A stretch of DNA of 64,000 nucleotides from Ravibacter arvi (GTDB lineage Bacteria > Bacteroidota > Bacteroidia > Cytophagales > Spirosomataceae): assembly GCF_039540405.1 (NCBI RefSeq), contig NZ_BAABEY010000036.1, positions 1 to 64,000 of the forward strand, in the 5' to 3' direction. The notes beneath the pieces are model-generated. The model was not told the origin of the DNA and ran no database searches. It saw only the letters and a program-made list of their open reading frames with translations. Positions 43,549 to 52,387 of the stretch are shown in pieces. Made by a program: the position numbers and the translations under genes. Positions within the stretch are counted from its first letter, which is position 1, and each line of letters starts with the position of its first letter.

Positions 43549-44247
43549 TTATTTCCCGAGCCGGAAACAAAGCTGGAACCCTGATGCCAGACTGGGGACA
43601 GGACCGTGAAATCCAAAATGTTCGGGTTCCCAGAAAGCGTCATAGTTGTCTTCCCAGGAGATATTGACGTCCGGCGTCAGCGATTTGATAAAGGTCTTTC
43701 GCAAGCCAAGCCCGAAGTAAATTTCTATTCCTACCCGGTCGCTCGGCCAGAATTGTGCGCCGAATTTTGCGTGCACGGCGTTTACAATATTCTCGGTTTT
43801 ATAGGTATACTCCCTGGAGTAGGCGTAATTGCCGCTCTGATAATCATATTGGTTAACCCAGCGGGTTTGGTTGTTTATGGATCTTCTCAGGAAATATTCC
43901 CCCGCGAAATAAATTCTGTTTTTTTTCCATTCCTTGACATAGTACCGCAATTGAGACCTGGCCCGGAAATGGTGACGATCCGGCCGGTCTTCCGAATAAT
44001 TCAGGTACCATAAACTCAAATCGGTGTGGCCGTATCCAAACTCTTGCTGAAAAGTAAGCTGCCGATGCCTGAAAGGGATCTCGGCCCCCACGGTAAGGGT
44101 GTTGTAAACATCAAACAGGGTGAGTGGCGCGACTTTTAGTATTACTCCGTTGTGTACTTTATCAATTGCCGTCTGAGACCATACAGGAGCGGCGCAGGAC
44201 AGAAAAAATAAAAGAGAGATGAGACGTGATTTCAAGGGCGTGTCCAT
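43549..44247 (-). CDS. outer-membrane beta-barrel protein (DUF3575-like)
   Basis: The 232-residue protein has a signal peptide (residues about 8-25, ending PVWSQ) followed by alternating strands with aromatic residues typical of an eight- to ten-strand outer-membrane barrel: NGVILKVAPLTLFDVYNTLTVG at the start, RSQLRYYVKEWKKNRIYFAGEYF in the middle and a last strand ending FQLCFRLGK. It resembles DUF3575 proteins. Function is unknown. It is convergent with the FGE gene (4 bp between stops). Confidence 0.7.
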   Translation of the reverse strand: MDTPLKSRLISLLFFLSCAAPVWSQTAIDKVHNGVILKVAPLTLFDVYNTLTVGAEIPFRHRQLTFQQEFGYGHTDLSLWYLNYSEDRPDRHHFRARSQLRYYVKEWKKNRIYFAGEYFLRRSINNQTRWVNQYDYQSGNYAYSREYTYKTENIVNAVHAKFGAQFWPSDRVGIEIYFGLGLRKTFIKSLTPDVNISWEDNYDAFWEPEHFGFHGPVPSLASGFQLCFRLGK

Positions 44248-44278
44248 CGGATGAGGTAAGGTTTGGTTATACGGAGCA

Positions 44279-45040
44279 TCAATTCGCCTGAACCGGCAAT
44301 ACGCTCAATTCCGTGAGATCTTTTTTGTCAGGGGAGAATCCGTATTGGTAAAGCCCTTTTTTTCCGGTTACGATAAGTGAACCGGCGTTCCGGACAATTA
44401 CATCATAGGCAGGGACGTCGGCGTAGGTGCGCACCAGGGCCGGCATTCTCGGGTCTTCCAGGGTGAATAACTTCAGGCCATTGTCACCGTCGCATACGAA
44501 AAGGCGATTGCCATACACCCCCAGGCCGTAGGGCGACGTCAACGCCTGGGAGAAAGCTATCTTAGGGTTTTTAAGGTCGGAGATATCCACCACATCCAGC
44601 GTACTGACCGGGTTTCCGGTGCGACACGACGTACCGCCCCTCAGAGTAACATAGGCATATTTTCCCTGCACAACTACCGGGTCGCAGGACTGGATGTGCC
44701 GGTAATGGGAGAGTAAAACAGGTTGAAGGGGATTCTGGTTGTCATAGATATACATCCCGTCATTGGCGCCGATGAAAAGGTTTTTGCCATGCGGGTAAAT
44801 GGTTTCTATGCCAATGCCCAGGCGAGCTGAGGCGGTTTTTTTGGGTGCGGCCGGGTTTGCCAGGTCATACACCTCCAGCGACTGAGGGCTGACAATGTAA
44901 AGAACATCATCAGTAATCGCGAAGCGGGCCATTGAGCCGCCGACACCCGCCTGGGGAGTCACTGAGCCGGAGCCGTCTTTTGTGCATCCCAGGAAGGTGG
45001 CGGCGATAGTAAGCGTGTATAGTGTAAAGAATCGTTTCAT
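44279..45040 (-). CDS. LVIVD-repeat lipoprotein
   Basis: The 253-residue protein begins with a lipoprotein signal (LTIAATFLGC-TK) and then has beta-propeller-like LVIVD repeats (LYIVSPQSLEVYDLANPAAPK, TLDVVDISDLKNPKIAF, LKLFTLEDPRMPALVRTY). LVIVD proteins are surface or periplasmic propellers of unknown function in Bacteroidota. A second, smaller LVIVD lipoprotein follows upstream on the same strand (94 bp away), so the two are probably related by duplication. Confidence 0.85.
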   Translation of the reverse strand: MKRFFTLYTLTIAATFLGCTKDGSGSVTPQAGVGGSMARFAITDDVLYIVSPQSLEVYDLANPAAPKKTASARLGIGIETIYPHGKNLFIGANDGMYIYDNQNPLQPVLLSHYRHIQSCDPVVVQGKYAYVTLRGGTSCRTGNPVSTLDVVDISDLKNPKIAFSQALTSPYGLGVYGNRLFVCDGDNGLKLFTLEDPRMPALVRTYADVPAYDVIVRNAGSLIVTGKKGLYQYGFSPDKKDLTELSVLPVQAN

Positions 45041-45054
45041 TTGGGTATGAGATT

Positions 45055-45075
45055 TGAGGTGTGAGGTGTGAGGTG
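45055..45075 (+). repeat. three tandem copies of TGAGGTG
   Basis: A 7-bp unit, TGAGGTG, is repeated three times without change in the short gap between the two LVIVD genes. ACCTCAC at 45107-45113 can pair with it, so a hairpin is possible. It is a simple-sequence stretch and could vary in copy number. Confidence 0.6.
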
Positions 45076-45134
45076 TTGGCTTTTGACGGAGGCCATCATG
45101 TCTTAAACCTCACGACTCGTGGCTGCCTGTGGTT

Positions 45135-45668
45135 TTAACGCCGGCATTTGGGCTTGTCCGGCATCGATACCTTCTCCCAACCTACCACAACACCCTTGGC
45201 CGGGTCTGCACATTCAAAGTAAACATTTACATGCGGGGGGTAATCGCCCACACTGGGAATAATATTCGGCGTCCGTTTTACCAGCTGCACCTGGGTGGGG
45301 TCGGAGATATCAAATGTCAGGAGATCTTTGTAGTTGTCTGCGTAAAGCCAGGTGCCTTTTGCGGCCATGTCGTAATTCCCGGGGATAGAGATGAACGAGA
45401 TATTCTTGGGTGATTTAGGGTCGGTGTTGTCTATGATGTGAATGCCGCGACCTTTTTCGTTCACGAAAATATAGGGTTCCAGAAGATAGATTTTACCCGG
45501 GTCCGCAAGGGGTTCGGCCGGCTTGGTAAGCACCTCCTTCGATTTTTCCTCGGATACATAAATCGGGCGGTAGCCCGTTCCGTCGAATACGATATCCCCG
45601 CCTGGCCCATGGTCATCGTAGCATCCGGATATAAGTGGGAAGAATAGCAAGTATAGGTATTTTTTCAT
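45135..45668 (-). CDS. small LVIVD-type lipoprotein
   Basis: From the ATG at 45668 the 177-residue product has a lipoprotein signal (MKKYLYLLFFPLISGC) and LVIVD-like strands (KIYLLEPYIFVNEKGRGIHI, IIDNTDPKSPKNISFISIPG, LLTFDISDPTQVQLVKRTP). It is about two-thirds the length of its neighbour and contains fewer repeats. Function unknown; expected at the outer membrane. The frame continues seven codons upstream to a further ATG that would spoil the signal peptide. Confidence 0.78.
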   Translation of the reverse strand: MKKYLYLLFFPLISGCYDDHGPGGDIVFDGTGYRPIYVSEEKSKEVLTKPAEPLADPGKIYLLEPYIFVNEKGRGIHIIDNTDPKSPKNISFISIPGNYDMAAKGTWLYADNYKDLLTFDISDPTQVQLVKRTPNIIPSVGDYPPHVNVYFECADPAKGVVVGWEKVSMPDKPKCRR

Positions 45669-45819
45669 CGCAGGCAGTGTTTTCCTCAATGACCTGTTTT
45701 AGGGGGAAGAGGTTGGAAATGCCTTATCTTTTTATTTGTTTTTGCAGTTAAAGGCCTGGGATTTTATAAGTTTGCGTTCGCGTTGCCGCTATTCTGTTTA
45801 CTTATTAAAAATGCGCCTT

Positions 45820-47184
45820 ATGAAGTATCTGCTGCTTAATTGTCGTCTTGTTAACGAGGGAAAAATAGTGCCCGGGGACTTGTTGATAGCAGATGGGCGG
45901 ATTAGCAGAATCGGGGCGGATTTGCAGCATGTAGCGGCAGACAAAGTGATTGACGCCGGCGGTCGGTTCCTGTTGCCCGGGGTCATTGACGACCAGGTAC
46001 ATTTCAGAGAACCGGGCCTGACCCACAAAGCCACGATTGCTACCGAAGCGCGCGCGGCTGTAGCCGGCGGGACGACTTCTTTCATGGAAATGCCCAATAC
46101 GGTGCCCAATACACTCACGCAGGAGCTTCTGGAGGACAAATACCGGATTGCAGCCGAATCGTCGGTCGCGAACTACTCCTTTTATATGGGGGCTTCAAAT
46201 GACAACCTGGCGGAAGTTCTGAAGACGCCCGTCAATGACGTCTGCGGGATCAAAGTATTTATGGGATCTTCGACGGGAAATATGCTGGTGGATGCGCCGG
46301 GAGTGCTTGAGCGGCTTTTTGCCGAAGCGCCCATGCTGATAGCGACGCACTGTGAAGATGAAGCGACGGTAAAAGCCAGGATGGCCCTTTACCGCGACCA
46401 ATATGGTGAAAACGTTCCCTACAATATCCACGCATTGATTCGAAACGAGGAGGCCTGTATAAAATCGTCGTCTTTTGCGGTCGAGCTTGCCAGGCGGAAC
46501 AATACTAGGCTGCATATTCTTCATATTTCCACCGGGGACGAAACGGGGCTGTTTGAAACAGGCTACCGCCGTGACGGCCGGATCTGTCTTGCCAACGGTG
46601 ACGAGAAACGCATTACCGCCGAGGCCTGTGTGCATCATCTCTGGTTCGATGCGGAGGATTACCGCCGCCTCGGTAACCTGATCAAATGTAACCCTTCTAT
46701 CAAAGCAAGGCCGCATAAGGAAAGGATACTGGAAGCCGTGCTGCAGGATCGCATCGACGTGATTGCCACTGACCATGCCCCGCATACCCGTGAGGAAAAG
46801 GCGGGACATTACTGGCAGGCACCTTCCGGTCTGCCGTTGGTGCAACATGCGCTACCTGTTATGCTGGAGCTGGCTCACGAAGGCAAGATTTCCCTGGAAC
46901 GGGTAGTGGAGAAAACCAGCCATGCCGTAGCAGATTGTTTTCAGATCCGGGAACGGGGTTATTTGCGTGAAGGTTACTGGGCAGATCTTGTGCTGGTCGA
47001 CCTGGATGCGGCTACCAGGGTGGAAGAAAAAGACCTGCAATCGAAATGCGGCTGGTCGCCGTTTACGGGGACGGATTTTCACTCGAAAATTACCCATACC
47101 TGGGTGTCCGGTCATCTTGCTTATGCGGACGGACGTTTCGATTTATCCAGGATGGGCCGGAGACTTGCTTTCAACCGAAATTAG
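45820..47184 (+). CDS. pyrC: dihydroorotase (class I)
   Basis: Cyclises carbamoyl-aspartate to dihydroorotate in pyrimidine synthesis. The 454-residue amidohydrolase has DDQVHFREPGLTHK (residues 57-70), EMPNT, HCEDEATV, HILHIST and the catalytic Asp in ATDHAPHTREEK. In the first motif the usual D-x-H-x-H metal pair is replaced by D-x-Q-x-H (Gln59, His61), which I believe is normal for Bacteroidota members. I start at the second of two close ATGs (45811 and 45820). The rest of the pyrimidine pathway is not in the window. Confidence 0.9.
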   Translation: MKYLLLNCRLVNEGKIVPGDLLIADGRISRIGADLQHVAADKVIDAGGRFLLPGVIDDQVHFREPGLTHKATIATEARAAVAGGTTSFMEMPNTVPNTLTQELLEDKYRIAAESSVANYSFYMGASNDNLAEVLKTPVNDVCGIKVFMGSSTGNMLVDAPGVLERLFAEAPMLIATHCEDEATVKARMALYRDQYGENVPYNIHALIRNEEACIKSSSFAVELARRNNTRLHILHISTGDETGLFETGYRRDGRICLANGDEKRITAEACVHHLWFDAEDYRRLGNLIKCNPSIKARPHKERILEAVLQDRIDVIATDHAPHTREEKAGHYWQAPSGLPLVQHALPVMLELAHEGKISLERVVEKTSHAVADCFQIRERGYLREGYWADLVLVDLDAATRVEEKDLQSKCGWSPFTGTDFHSKITHTWVSGHLAYADGRFDLSRMGRRLAFNRN

Positions 47185-47205
47185 CGGACCATTTAATTTG
47201 CATCC

Positions 47206-47247
47206 AAAGATGAGCCGGCCGGAAATGTTTCCGGCCGGCTCATCTTT
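47206..47247. terminator. 20-bp perfect palindrome terminating pyrC and the rha genes
   Basis: Arms 47206-47225 and 47228-47247 are perfectly complementary over 20 bp with only TG between (the real loop must open a few pairs). It sits between two convergent genes, 22 bp past pyrC and 16 bp past the kinase, and its ends are AAAGATG and CATCTTT, so it can terminate both ways, though the T-run is short. Confidence 0.75.
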
Positions 47248-47262
47248 GCGTGCGCGGGGTTT

Positions 47263-48606
47263 TTATAGTTCCACCCGGGAAATTTTCCCGGGAAATTCAA
47301 ACGATTGGGGCCGCGAGATATGAAGCGCAGCGCCGAGCGCGGTGGCCTGCGGCAGCTCAGTTGTATATACTTTGTGATTCGGAAAATTTTTGGCCACAAG
47401 CCTGGTGAACACTTCGTTTCTGGCGAAGCCGCCATCTATATAGATCGATTGCACGTCGCTTACCCCGATGAGGCCCAGTGAGATGGAAAGCAGCTCCGTA
47501 AGACCTTTCATCAACCCGTGATAAGCTGCTTCCGGGGAATCGTAGGCCGATACTTCCCAAACGCCTGCGGGTTTTTGGGGCCTGGGTCCGTTTCCTTCCA
47601 TCGTAAGGGGGTAAAAAGGTGTAACTTCACGTTCGGCGAGATCCGGCTTGTAGGCGACTTCCTTATAAAAATCGACCCCTACATTAAAATGCTTTGAAAT
47701 TCTGTCTACCTGCTCGTCGTGCTCGCGTCCCATGAAAAGGCGTGAAGCTTTTACGCCGCTGCCTTCTGTACTCATAAAATGGAGACAATCGCTGGCGAGC
47801 TGGTCGCTGGTAAGCGGACGCGCGTTAAAAGTGTTGAAATTAATACACCAGGTACCCGTAGAGACCAGTATAAAAGGCTCTTTAAACGAGATTTTATACG
47901 GCAGGAGAGCCGACGAGCTATCGTGCAGCCCGAAGCCTGACTGAATCATTACCTGGTTCTGCCTGGCAATAAAGGAGGAAGCAGCGATGGTCGGCGGGAA
48001 TAGTTTGTGAAGCCCCTCTCTCTTGACCCAGTTGTGGTAATCCATCATCTCGAAGCTCCAAAGGGCGGTGTGGCACCCGATCGACGTGAAATCGGTAACT
48101 TTCCGCCCGGTCAGCAGGTAAATGATGTATTGAGGCAGGTGAAGCGAAGTCCTGATTTCGCGGAATAGCTCGGGGCGGGCATGTTTCAGCCAGTAAAGCT
48201 GCTTCCCGGAGTTCAGAAAGCCGAGAATGGGGGATCCCGTTTGCAGGGCAATTTCTTCAGCACTACCGTAGGTATTGTAAAAAGACTCGCTGAAAGCCGG
48301 TGGAAAAGGCTTCAGGTAGGAATACAAAGGACCTACCGTTTTGTGGCTTTCGTTAAGATGAACGAAACTGGCGCCGTATGCCGTAGCATTGACCGCCCGA
48401 ACGGTATAGTTGGGATTGGCGAGGATTTTCCGCCAGTTACTTTGCACCCATTCGGTCAAAAGAGCCAGATCTTCTGTTGGAAACCCGTCTTCGTCGACCG
48501 TTTCCGGCAGCGATTCGGAGAATTCCTCCACGACGCCGAAACTATCGTCAAAGAGGATATACTTTTTATTCGTACGGCCTATGTCGAAAACCACCGTTAC
48601 ATTCAT
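47263..48606 (-). CDS. rhaB: FGGY-family sugar kinase, probable L-rhamnulokinase
   Basis: The 447-residue protein has the FGGY fold: N-terminal phosphate loop VFDIGRTNKKYILFD, and the C-terminal ATP-binding SIYIDGGFARNEVFTRLVAK. Position after an L-rhamnose isomerase and a mutarotase gene makes L-rhamnulose the likely substrate, giving L-rhamnulose 1-phosphate. By sequence alone a fuculokinase or xylulokinase could not be excluded. The corresponding aldolase (rhaD) and a transporter are not in the window. Confidence 0.78.
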   Translation of the reverse strand: MNVTVVFDIGRTNKKYILFDDSFGVVEEFSESLPETVDEDGFPTEDLALLTEWVQSNWRKILANPNYTVRAVNATAYGASFVHLNESHKTVGPLYSYLKPFPPAFSESFYNTYGSAEEIALQTGSPILGFLNSGKQLYWLKHARPELFREIRTSLHLPQYIIYLLTGRKVTDFTSIGCHTALWSFEMMDYHNWVKREGLHKLFPPTIAASSFIARQNQVMIQSGFGLHDSSSALLPYKISFKEPFILVSTGTWCINFNTFNARPLTSDQLASDCLHFMSTEGSGVKASRLFMGREHDEQVDRISKHFNVGVDFYKEVAYKPDLAEREVTPFYPLTMEGNGPRPQKPAGVWEVSAYDSPEAAYHGLMKGLTELLSISLGLIGVSDVQSIYIDGGFARNEVFTRLVAKNFPNHKVYTTELPQATALGAALHISRPQSFEFPGKISRVEL

Positions 48607-48700
48607 CTCAACTGAGTTTTTGTTAATATTTCAATTGCGGAATCAATATAGGAATATTATTGACTTGAAACCTATAATCCTGATCACAACCCCCGAATAC

Positions 48701-49987
48701 TCAAAGTCCGGTTGCAACAGCGTACCGTCCGCGCTCTTCTATCAGACGACGTCGGATACCGTTTTCCCCGAAGAAAGCGAGTGGATCCAGTGCCCCGCCG
48801 GCCTGTAACCGGGACTCGGCAACCAGCGGTCGGACGTCAGTTTCAAAGGCGGCCCGGACGATTTCCTCGGCTTTCACGACTTCGTTGGCCTCCTGGGCTT
48901 CAAATAATGCTTCGGTATCGACCAGCAGTGCTTTCGCATAGGCGGTTTTTATGGCCTGGACCGATTGGAGCAGGTCTTCAACGGGGTCTTTGGTATTATG
49001 GCTTGCATCGATCATCCAGGCAAGATCCGGATTCCTGACAGCGGGGTCGTCCATACCCTGTACGAGCTCGTTAAAAATCAGGAAGAGCTGGTAGGGTTTG
49101 ATTGAGCCTGTGGTAAGGTCGTCGTCGCCATACATGGAGCCGTTAAAATGGAAGCCGCCAAGACGGCCGAAATGCATAAGCCTGGCTACAATCTGTTCGA
49201 TATTGGTATTAGGCAGGTGATGTCCCAGGTCAACCAGAACCTGTGCCCGGTCGCCGGTTTGCTGGCACAGGCTGTAGGAGGTTCCCCAGTCCGGAATAAT
49301 CATCGAATAGAAATGGGGTTCGTACGGTTTGTACTCGACAAGTGTAGTCCAGTCGGCCGGAATGCCGGCATAGATAGCTTTGAGTGAGTCAAGTGTGCGT
49401 TCATAAGCTCTCCTGAAATGGTGTTGACCGGGAAAATTGGAGCCATCTGCCAGCCAGATAGTCAATGTCTTACATTCAGCGCCAAGCCGGGCACCAATTT
49501 CCGCAACCCTGATATTGTGGTCGATCGCCTGCTTTCTGACCTCGGGCCGGGTATGACAGAGCGAGCCGAACTTGTAGGAAAACTCCTGGTCTTTCTGGTC
49601 CTGGAAAGTATTGGAATTGACCGAATCTATGACAAGCTGATGCGCATTCAGCAGGTCTTTCACGGCCGCCGTGTCGCGGGGGATGTCCCACGGGATATGG
49701 AGGGAAATGCTGTTGGAAGACCGGTTTAAGGCATGAATGAGCCCTACGTCGGCTATTTTTTCTTCAAGTGAGCGGGGTTCGCCGCCGGCGGGAAAACGCC
49801 CGAACCTGGTTCCGCCGGTACCCAGTGCCCAGCTCGGCACCGCTACCTGGAAACCCGCAATTTTTCTGACCAGTTCATTTACGCTATGCCCCTGTTCCTG
49901 CAGTTGCGCGCTCAGGTGATCCCAGCTATGGTTATGCAGCTGTAGTCTGCCGGAATTGTGATCCTGGATTTGTTCGTTGGAAATCAT
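48701..49987 (-). CDS. rhaI: L-rhamnose isomerase, Pseudomonas stutzeri type
   Basis: Interconverts L-rhamnose and L-rhamnulose. The 428-residue TIM barrel has the features of the P. stutzeri-type enzyme (distinct from E. coli RhaA): SLHIPWDIP, the metal ligands in TLVEYKPYEPHFYSM and LVDLGHHLPNTNIEQIVARL, and MIDASHNTKDPVEDLLQSV. It follows rhaM by 44 bp and precedes the kinase by 94 bp on the same strand. The C-terminal segment (AGGALDPLAFFGENGIRRR) closes the active site in this family. Confidence 0.9.
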   Translation of the reverse strand: MISNEQIQDHNSGRLQLHNHSWDHLSAQLQEQGHSVNELVRKIAGFQVAVPSWALGTGGTRFGRFPAGGEPRSLEEKIADVGLIHALNRSSNSISLHIPWDIPRDTAAVKDLLNAHQLVIDSVNSNTFQDQKDQEFSYKFGSLCHTRPEVRKQAIDHNIRVAEIGARLGAECKTLTIWLADGSNFPGQHHFRRAYERTLDSLKAIYAGIPADWTTLVEYKPYEPHFYSMIIPDWGTSYSLCQQTGDRAQVLVDLGHHLPNTNIEQIVARLMHFGRLGGFHFNGSMYGDDDLTTGSIKPYQLFLIFNELVQGMDDPAVRNPDLAWMIDASHNTKDPVEDLLQSVQAIKTAYAKALLVDTEALFEAQEANEVVKAEEIVRAAFETDVRPLVAESRLQAGGALDPLAFFGENGIRRRLIEERGRYAVATGL

Positions 49988-50031
49988 AGTTTAGTTGGTA
50001 ACATTTCAAAGTCAAGGGAAATCCGTTTCGG

Positions 50032-50346
50032 TTATTCCAGGTGGAATACCAGCTCAAGGGGCGCGGTTACGGGGGAATTGTCGGGGTTGCTGGCCATTAT
50101 GTCTTTCATATAGGCCCACCAGCGTTTCATAATCGGGTGGTCTTTCAGCCCGTTCTGTGCTTCCTCGTCGGTTACCTGCATTACACCGAAAAGCGTTAGT
50201 GACTCTTTATCAAGAAAAATACTGTAGTCTGAAATCCCGGCCTCCTTAAGCAGGGCCTTTAACTCCGGCCATATTTGCTCGTGGCGCTTCAGGTATTCTT
50301 GTTCAAATCCCGGGAACAACTGCATTTTAAAGGCTCGTTTTATCAT
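50032..50346 (-). CDS. rhaM: L-rhamnose mutarotase
   Basis: Converts alpha and beta anomers of L-rhamnose. The 104-residue protein is a ferredoxin-like RhaM with the catalytic pattern FPGFEQEYLKRHEQIWPELK and ISDYSIFLDKESLTLFGVMQV, and the RWWAYMKDIMASNPDNSP tail with conserved Trp pair. It is the first gene of the rhamnose set, and its start is 193 bp from the divergent aroB. Confidence 0.95.
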   Translation of the reverse strand: MIKRAFKMQLFPGFEQEYLKRHEQIWPELKALLKEAGISDYSIFLDKESLTLFGVMQVTDEEAQNGLKDHPIMKRWWAYMKDIMASNPDNSPVTAPLELVFHLE

Positions 50347-50483
50347 ATACAGGTATAAGAGTTTTGAAAGAAATTATACCAAATTTTATAGTTCTGTTGT
50401 TTCCGGTTATCCTGCTCCTCCCTGACCGGGCCCCAAAGTGACAGGAATATAGTTGAAAGGGAATAAAGAAGGGATAAAGCTGT

Positions 50484-50496
50484 GACTAAATTAGTC
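50484..50496. promoter_or_regulatory. palindrome, possible operator
   Basis: GACTAA-A-TTAGTC is a perfect 13-base palindrome in the intergenic region between rhaM and aroB, 44 bp before the aroB start. It may bind a dimeric regulator of either gene. It is a short site and could be chance. No exact -7 box is present in this gap, though TATCTTTA at 50502-50509 is one base off. Confidence 0.3.
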
Positions 50497-50539
50497 TGTT
50501 ATCTTTACACGAATTTCTTTCCAACCTCTTTATTTGTTT

Positions 50540-51571
50540 ATGCGTTCAGAAGTTTCAATCGGCCCGATAGCAGTGACGCTCCCCTCGTTTTTAGCGGAAA
50601 TAAGCTACTCTGCGGTAATTGTCGTGGCAGATACAATGACCAGGCGGCACTGTTATCCGTTGATAAAGCCGCTTCTTCCCAGGCACAAGCTCGTGGTAGT
50701 ACCCGCCGGAGAGGCTTTCAAAACGCTGGAGTCTTGCGAACAGATCTGGAATGCCATGACCGATGCCGGACTCGACAGGCATGCGCTTGCCATCAATATC
50801 GGCGGCGGCGTAATTGGCGACATGGGTGGATTCTGTGCTGCGGTCTATAAGCGGGGCATCAGGTTTATCCAGGTGCCTACTACCTTGCTGTCCCAGGTAG
50901 ATGCCAGCGTGGGCGGAAAGCTGGGGATTGATTTTCATGGATTGAAAAATCACCTCGGGGTATTTACCATGCCTGAAACGGTGTTGATTGATCCCGCCTT
51001 CCTGGAAACGCTTCCGGTACATGAGCTGAGATCAGGTTTTGCCGAAATTGTGAAGCACTGCCTGATTGCTGATGCAGAAAAATGGGAGCAGATTCGCAAA
51101 ATCGATTTCGAGAACCAGGATTTCCCGGACCTGATCGGTCATTCCGTCGGTATAAAATCGAAGATCGTCACGGAAGACCCGAAGGAGAAGGGGCTGCGTA
51201 AGATTCTGAATTTCGGTCATACGCTGGGCCATGCCGTTGAAACTCACTTTTTGGGGAAACCCAAAAGATTGTTGCACGGGGAAGCGGTTGCGGTCGGCAT
51301 GCTGATGGAGGCTTTTTTATCGCTTCAGCGGAAAATGATCACCAAAGCGTTGTTCCTCCAGATAGAGGAGTTCCTGTTTACCGTTTACGGCGTAGTGGAA
51401 ATTGATGCGGAAGACGTTGAACCGATTGTAGCGCTAACCCGGCAGGACAAGAAAAACCTGGGCCGTGATGTGCGCTTCTCGCTGCTCGACGGGCCGGGAA
51501 GCTGTACATTCGACGTTTCGGTGACACCGGCAGAGATGAAAAAGGCGATAGCGTATTACCGCAAGGGGTAA
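50540..51571 (+). CDS. aroB: 3-dehydroquinate synthase
   Basis: Forms 3-dehydroquinate from DAHP in the shikimate pathway. The 343-residue protein has GGGVIGDMGGFCAA, PTTLLSQVDASVGGKLGID and the metal ligands in AEIVKHCLI, FGHTLGHAVE and LHGEAVAVGM. I use the ATG at 50540; a TTG two codons earlier also opens the frame. It is a single gene, divergent from the rhamnose set. Confidence 0.95.
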   Translation: MRSEVSIGPIAVTLPSFLAEISYSAVIVVADTMTRRHCYPLIKPLLPRHKLVVVPAGEAFKTLESCEQIWNAMTDAGLDRHALAINIGGGVIGDMGGFCAAVYKRGIRFIQVPTTLLSQVDASVGGKLGIDFHGLKNHLGVFTMPETVLIDPAFLETLPVHELRSGFAEIVKHCLIADAEKWEQIRKIDFENQDFPDLIGHSVGIKSKIVTEDPKEKGLRKILNFGHTLGHAVETHFLGKPKRLLHGEAVAVGMLMEAFLSLQRKMITKALFLQIEEFLFTVYGVVEIDAEDVEPIVALTRQDKKNLGRDVRFSLLDGPGSCTFDVSVTPAEMKKAIAYYRKG

Positions 51572-51778
51572 TTGGGCCTGCAAAATGATCTTCTGCTTGC
51601 GGGTACCTGGATTGGATTGCAGAAAATTTGGTGTTTTTGTTTCTTTTTGTGTCGCCGTTTGGTAAAATAGGCAGAAGTCATAACAATTAATTAAGCTTCA
51701 GGATATTGACAATGAAATACCATTTGGTTAGCTTTACTAACTCCGTACTTCACAGTTCTGTATTAGTGCTAACTTTTA

Positions 51779-52360
51779 ATGGTTTTTCTGATGGTAGTTT
51801 CACGTTTACTTGTTGCTGCGGCTGTTTTCGTTTCTGTATTGTGGGGGTGTTCCAGCGCCCGGAAAGTGTTTGTAGAGCATGACTACAGTTATGAAACCAA
51901 TTTCAGGGATTATTCCACCTATACCTTCCTGGAGTGCGAACGTGATACGAACAGCCTCTGTACGGAGATTTATGAGGCAATAAGGCGGCAAATGCAGGCC
52001 CGCGGCTATAAGCTCACGGCCGAGGCCCCGACGCTTCTGGTTAATTACGGCATATTCTATGACAACCTGCGTTATCAGGGGTATATGCAGCCCGTTATCA
52101 AAACGTGGGTAGATACTGAAAACGACAGCTTCCGGTACGAGCCGGTTAAATACGCGCTCGAAAAGGGGACATTGATTGTGTCGCTTATTGACGCTTCTTC
52201 TGACCAGGTGGTTTGGCGCGGCTATGCATCAGGTATCCTGGGGGCGCAGATCAATCCCAACAACTATTACCGGAATGTAGTCAGGAAAATATTTGACCAA
52301 TATCCCCTGTTCGCGAAGGGATATGACCCAAGGCGTTATACGGAAGATATCGGTCGTTAA
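51779..52360 (+). CDS. DUF4136 family lipoprotein
   Basis: The 193-residue protein has a lipoprotein signal (SVLWGC-SS, Cys about 24) and the DUF4136 domain (DYSYETNFRDYSTYTFLE, LLVNYGIFYDNLRY, GTLIVSLIDASSDQVVWRGYASG). Such proteins are exported and of unknown function. Two ATGs (51779 and 51791) are possible; both keep the signal. The 206-bp gap before it holds no other gene that I can see. Confidence 0.85.
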   Translation: MVFLMVVSRLLVAAAVFVSVLWGCSSARKVFVEHDYSYETNFRDYSTYTFLECERDTNSLCTEIYEAIRRQMQARGYKLTAEAPTLLVNYGIFYDNLRYQGYMQPVIKTWVDTENDSFRYEPVKYALEKGTLIVSLIDASSDQVVWRGYASGILGAQINPNNYYRNVVRKIFDQYPLFAKGYDPRRYTEDIGR

Positions 52361-52387
52361 AAGAACCGGGCACCCGGTGCGGGGCCG

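Noticed and set aside
51797..51812. parS-like half-site GTTTCACGT in the DUF4136 gene
   Set aside because: Only the left half matches, it lies 46 kb from the origin, and half-sites of this length are expected by chance.
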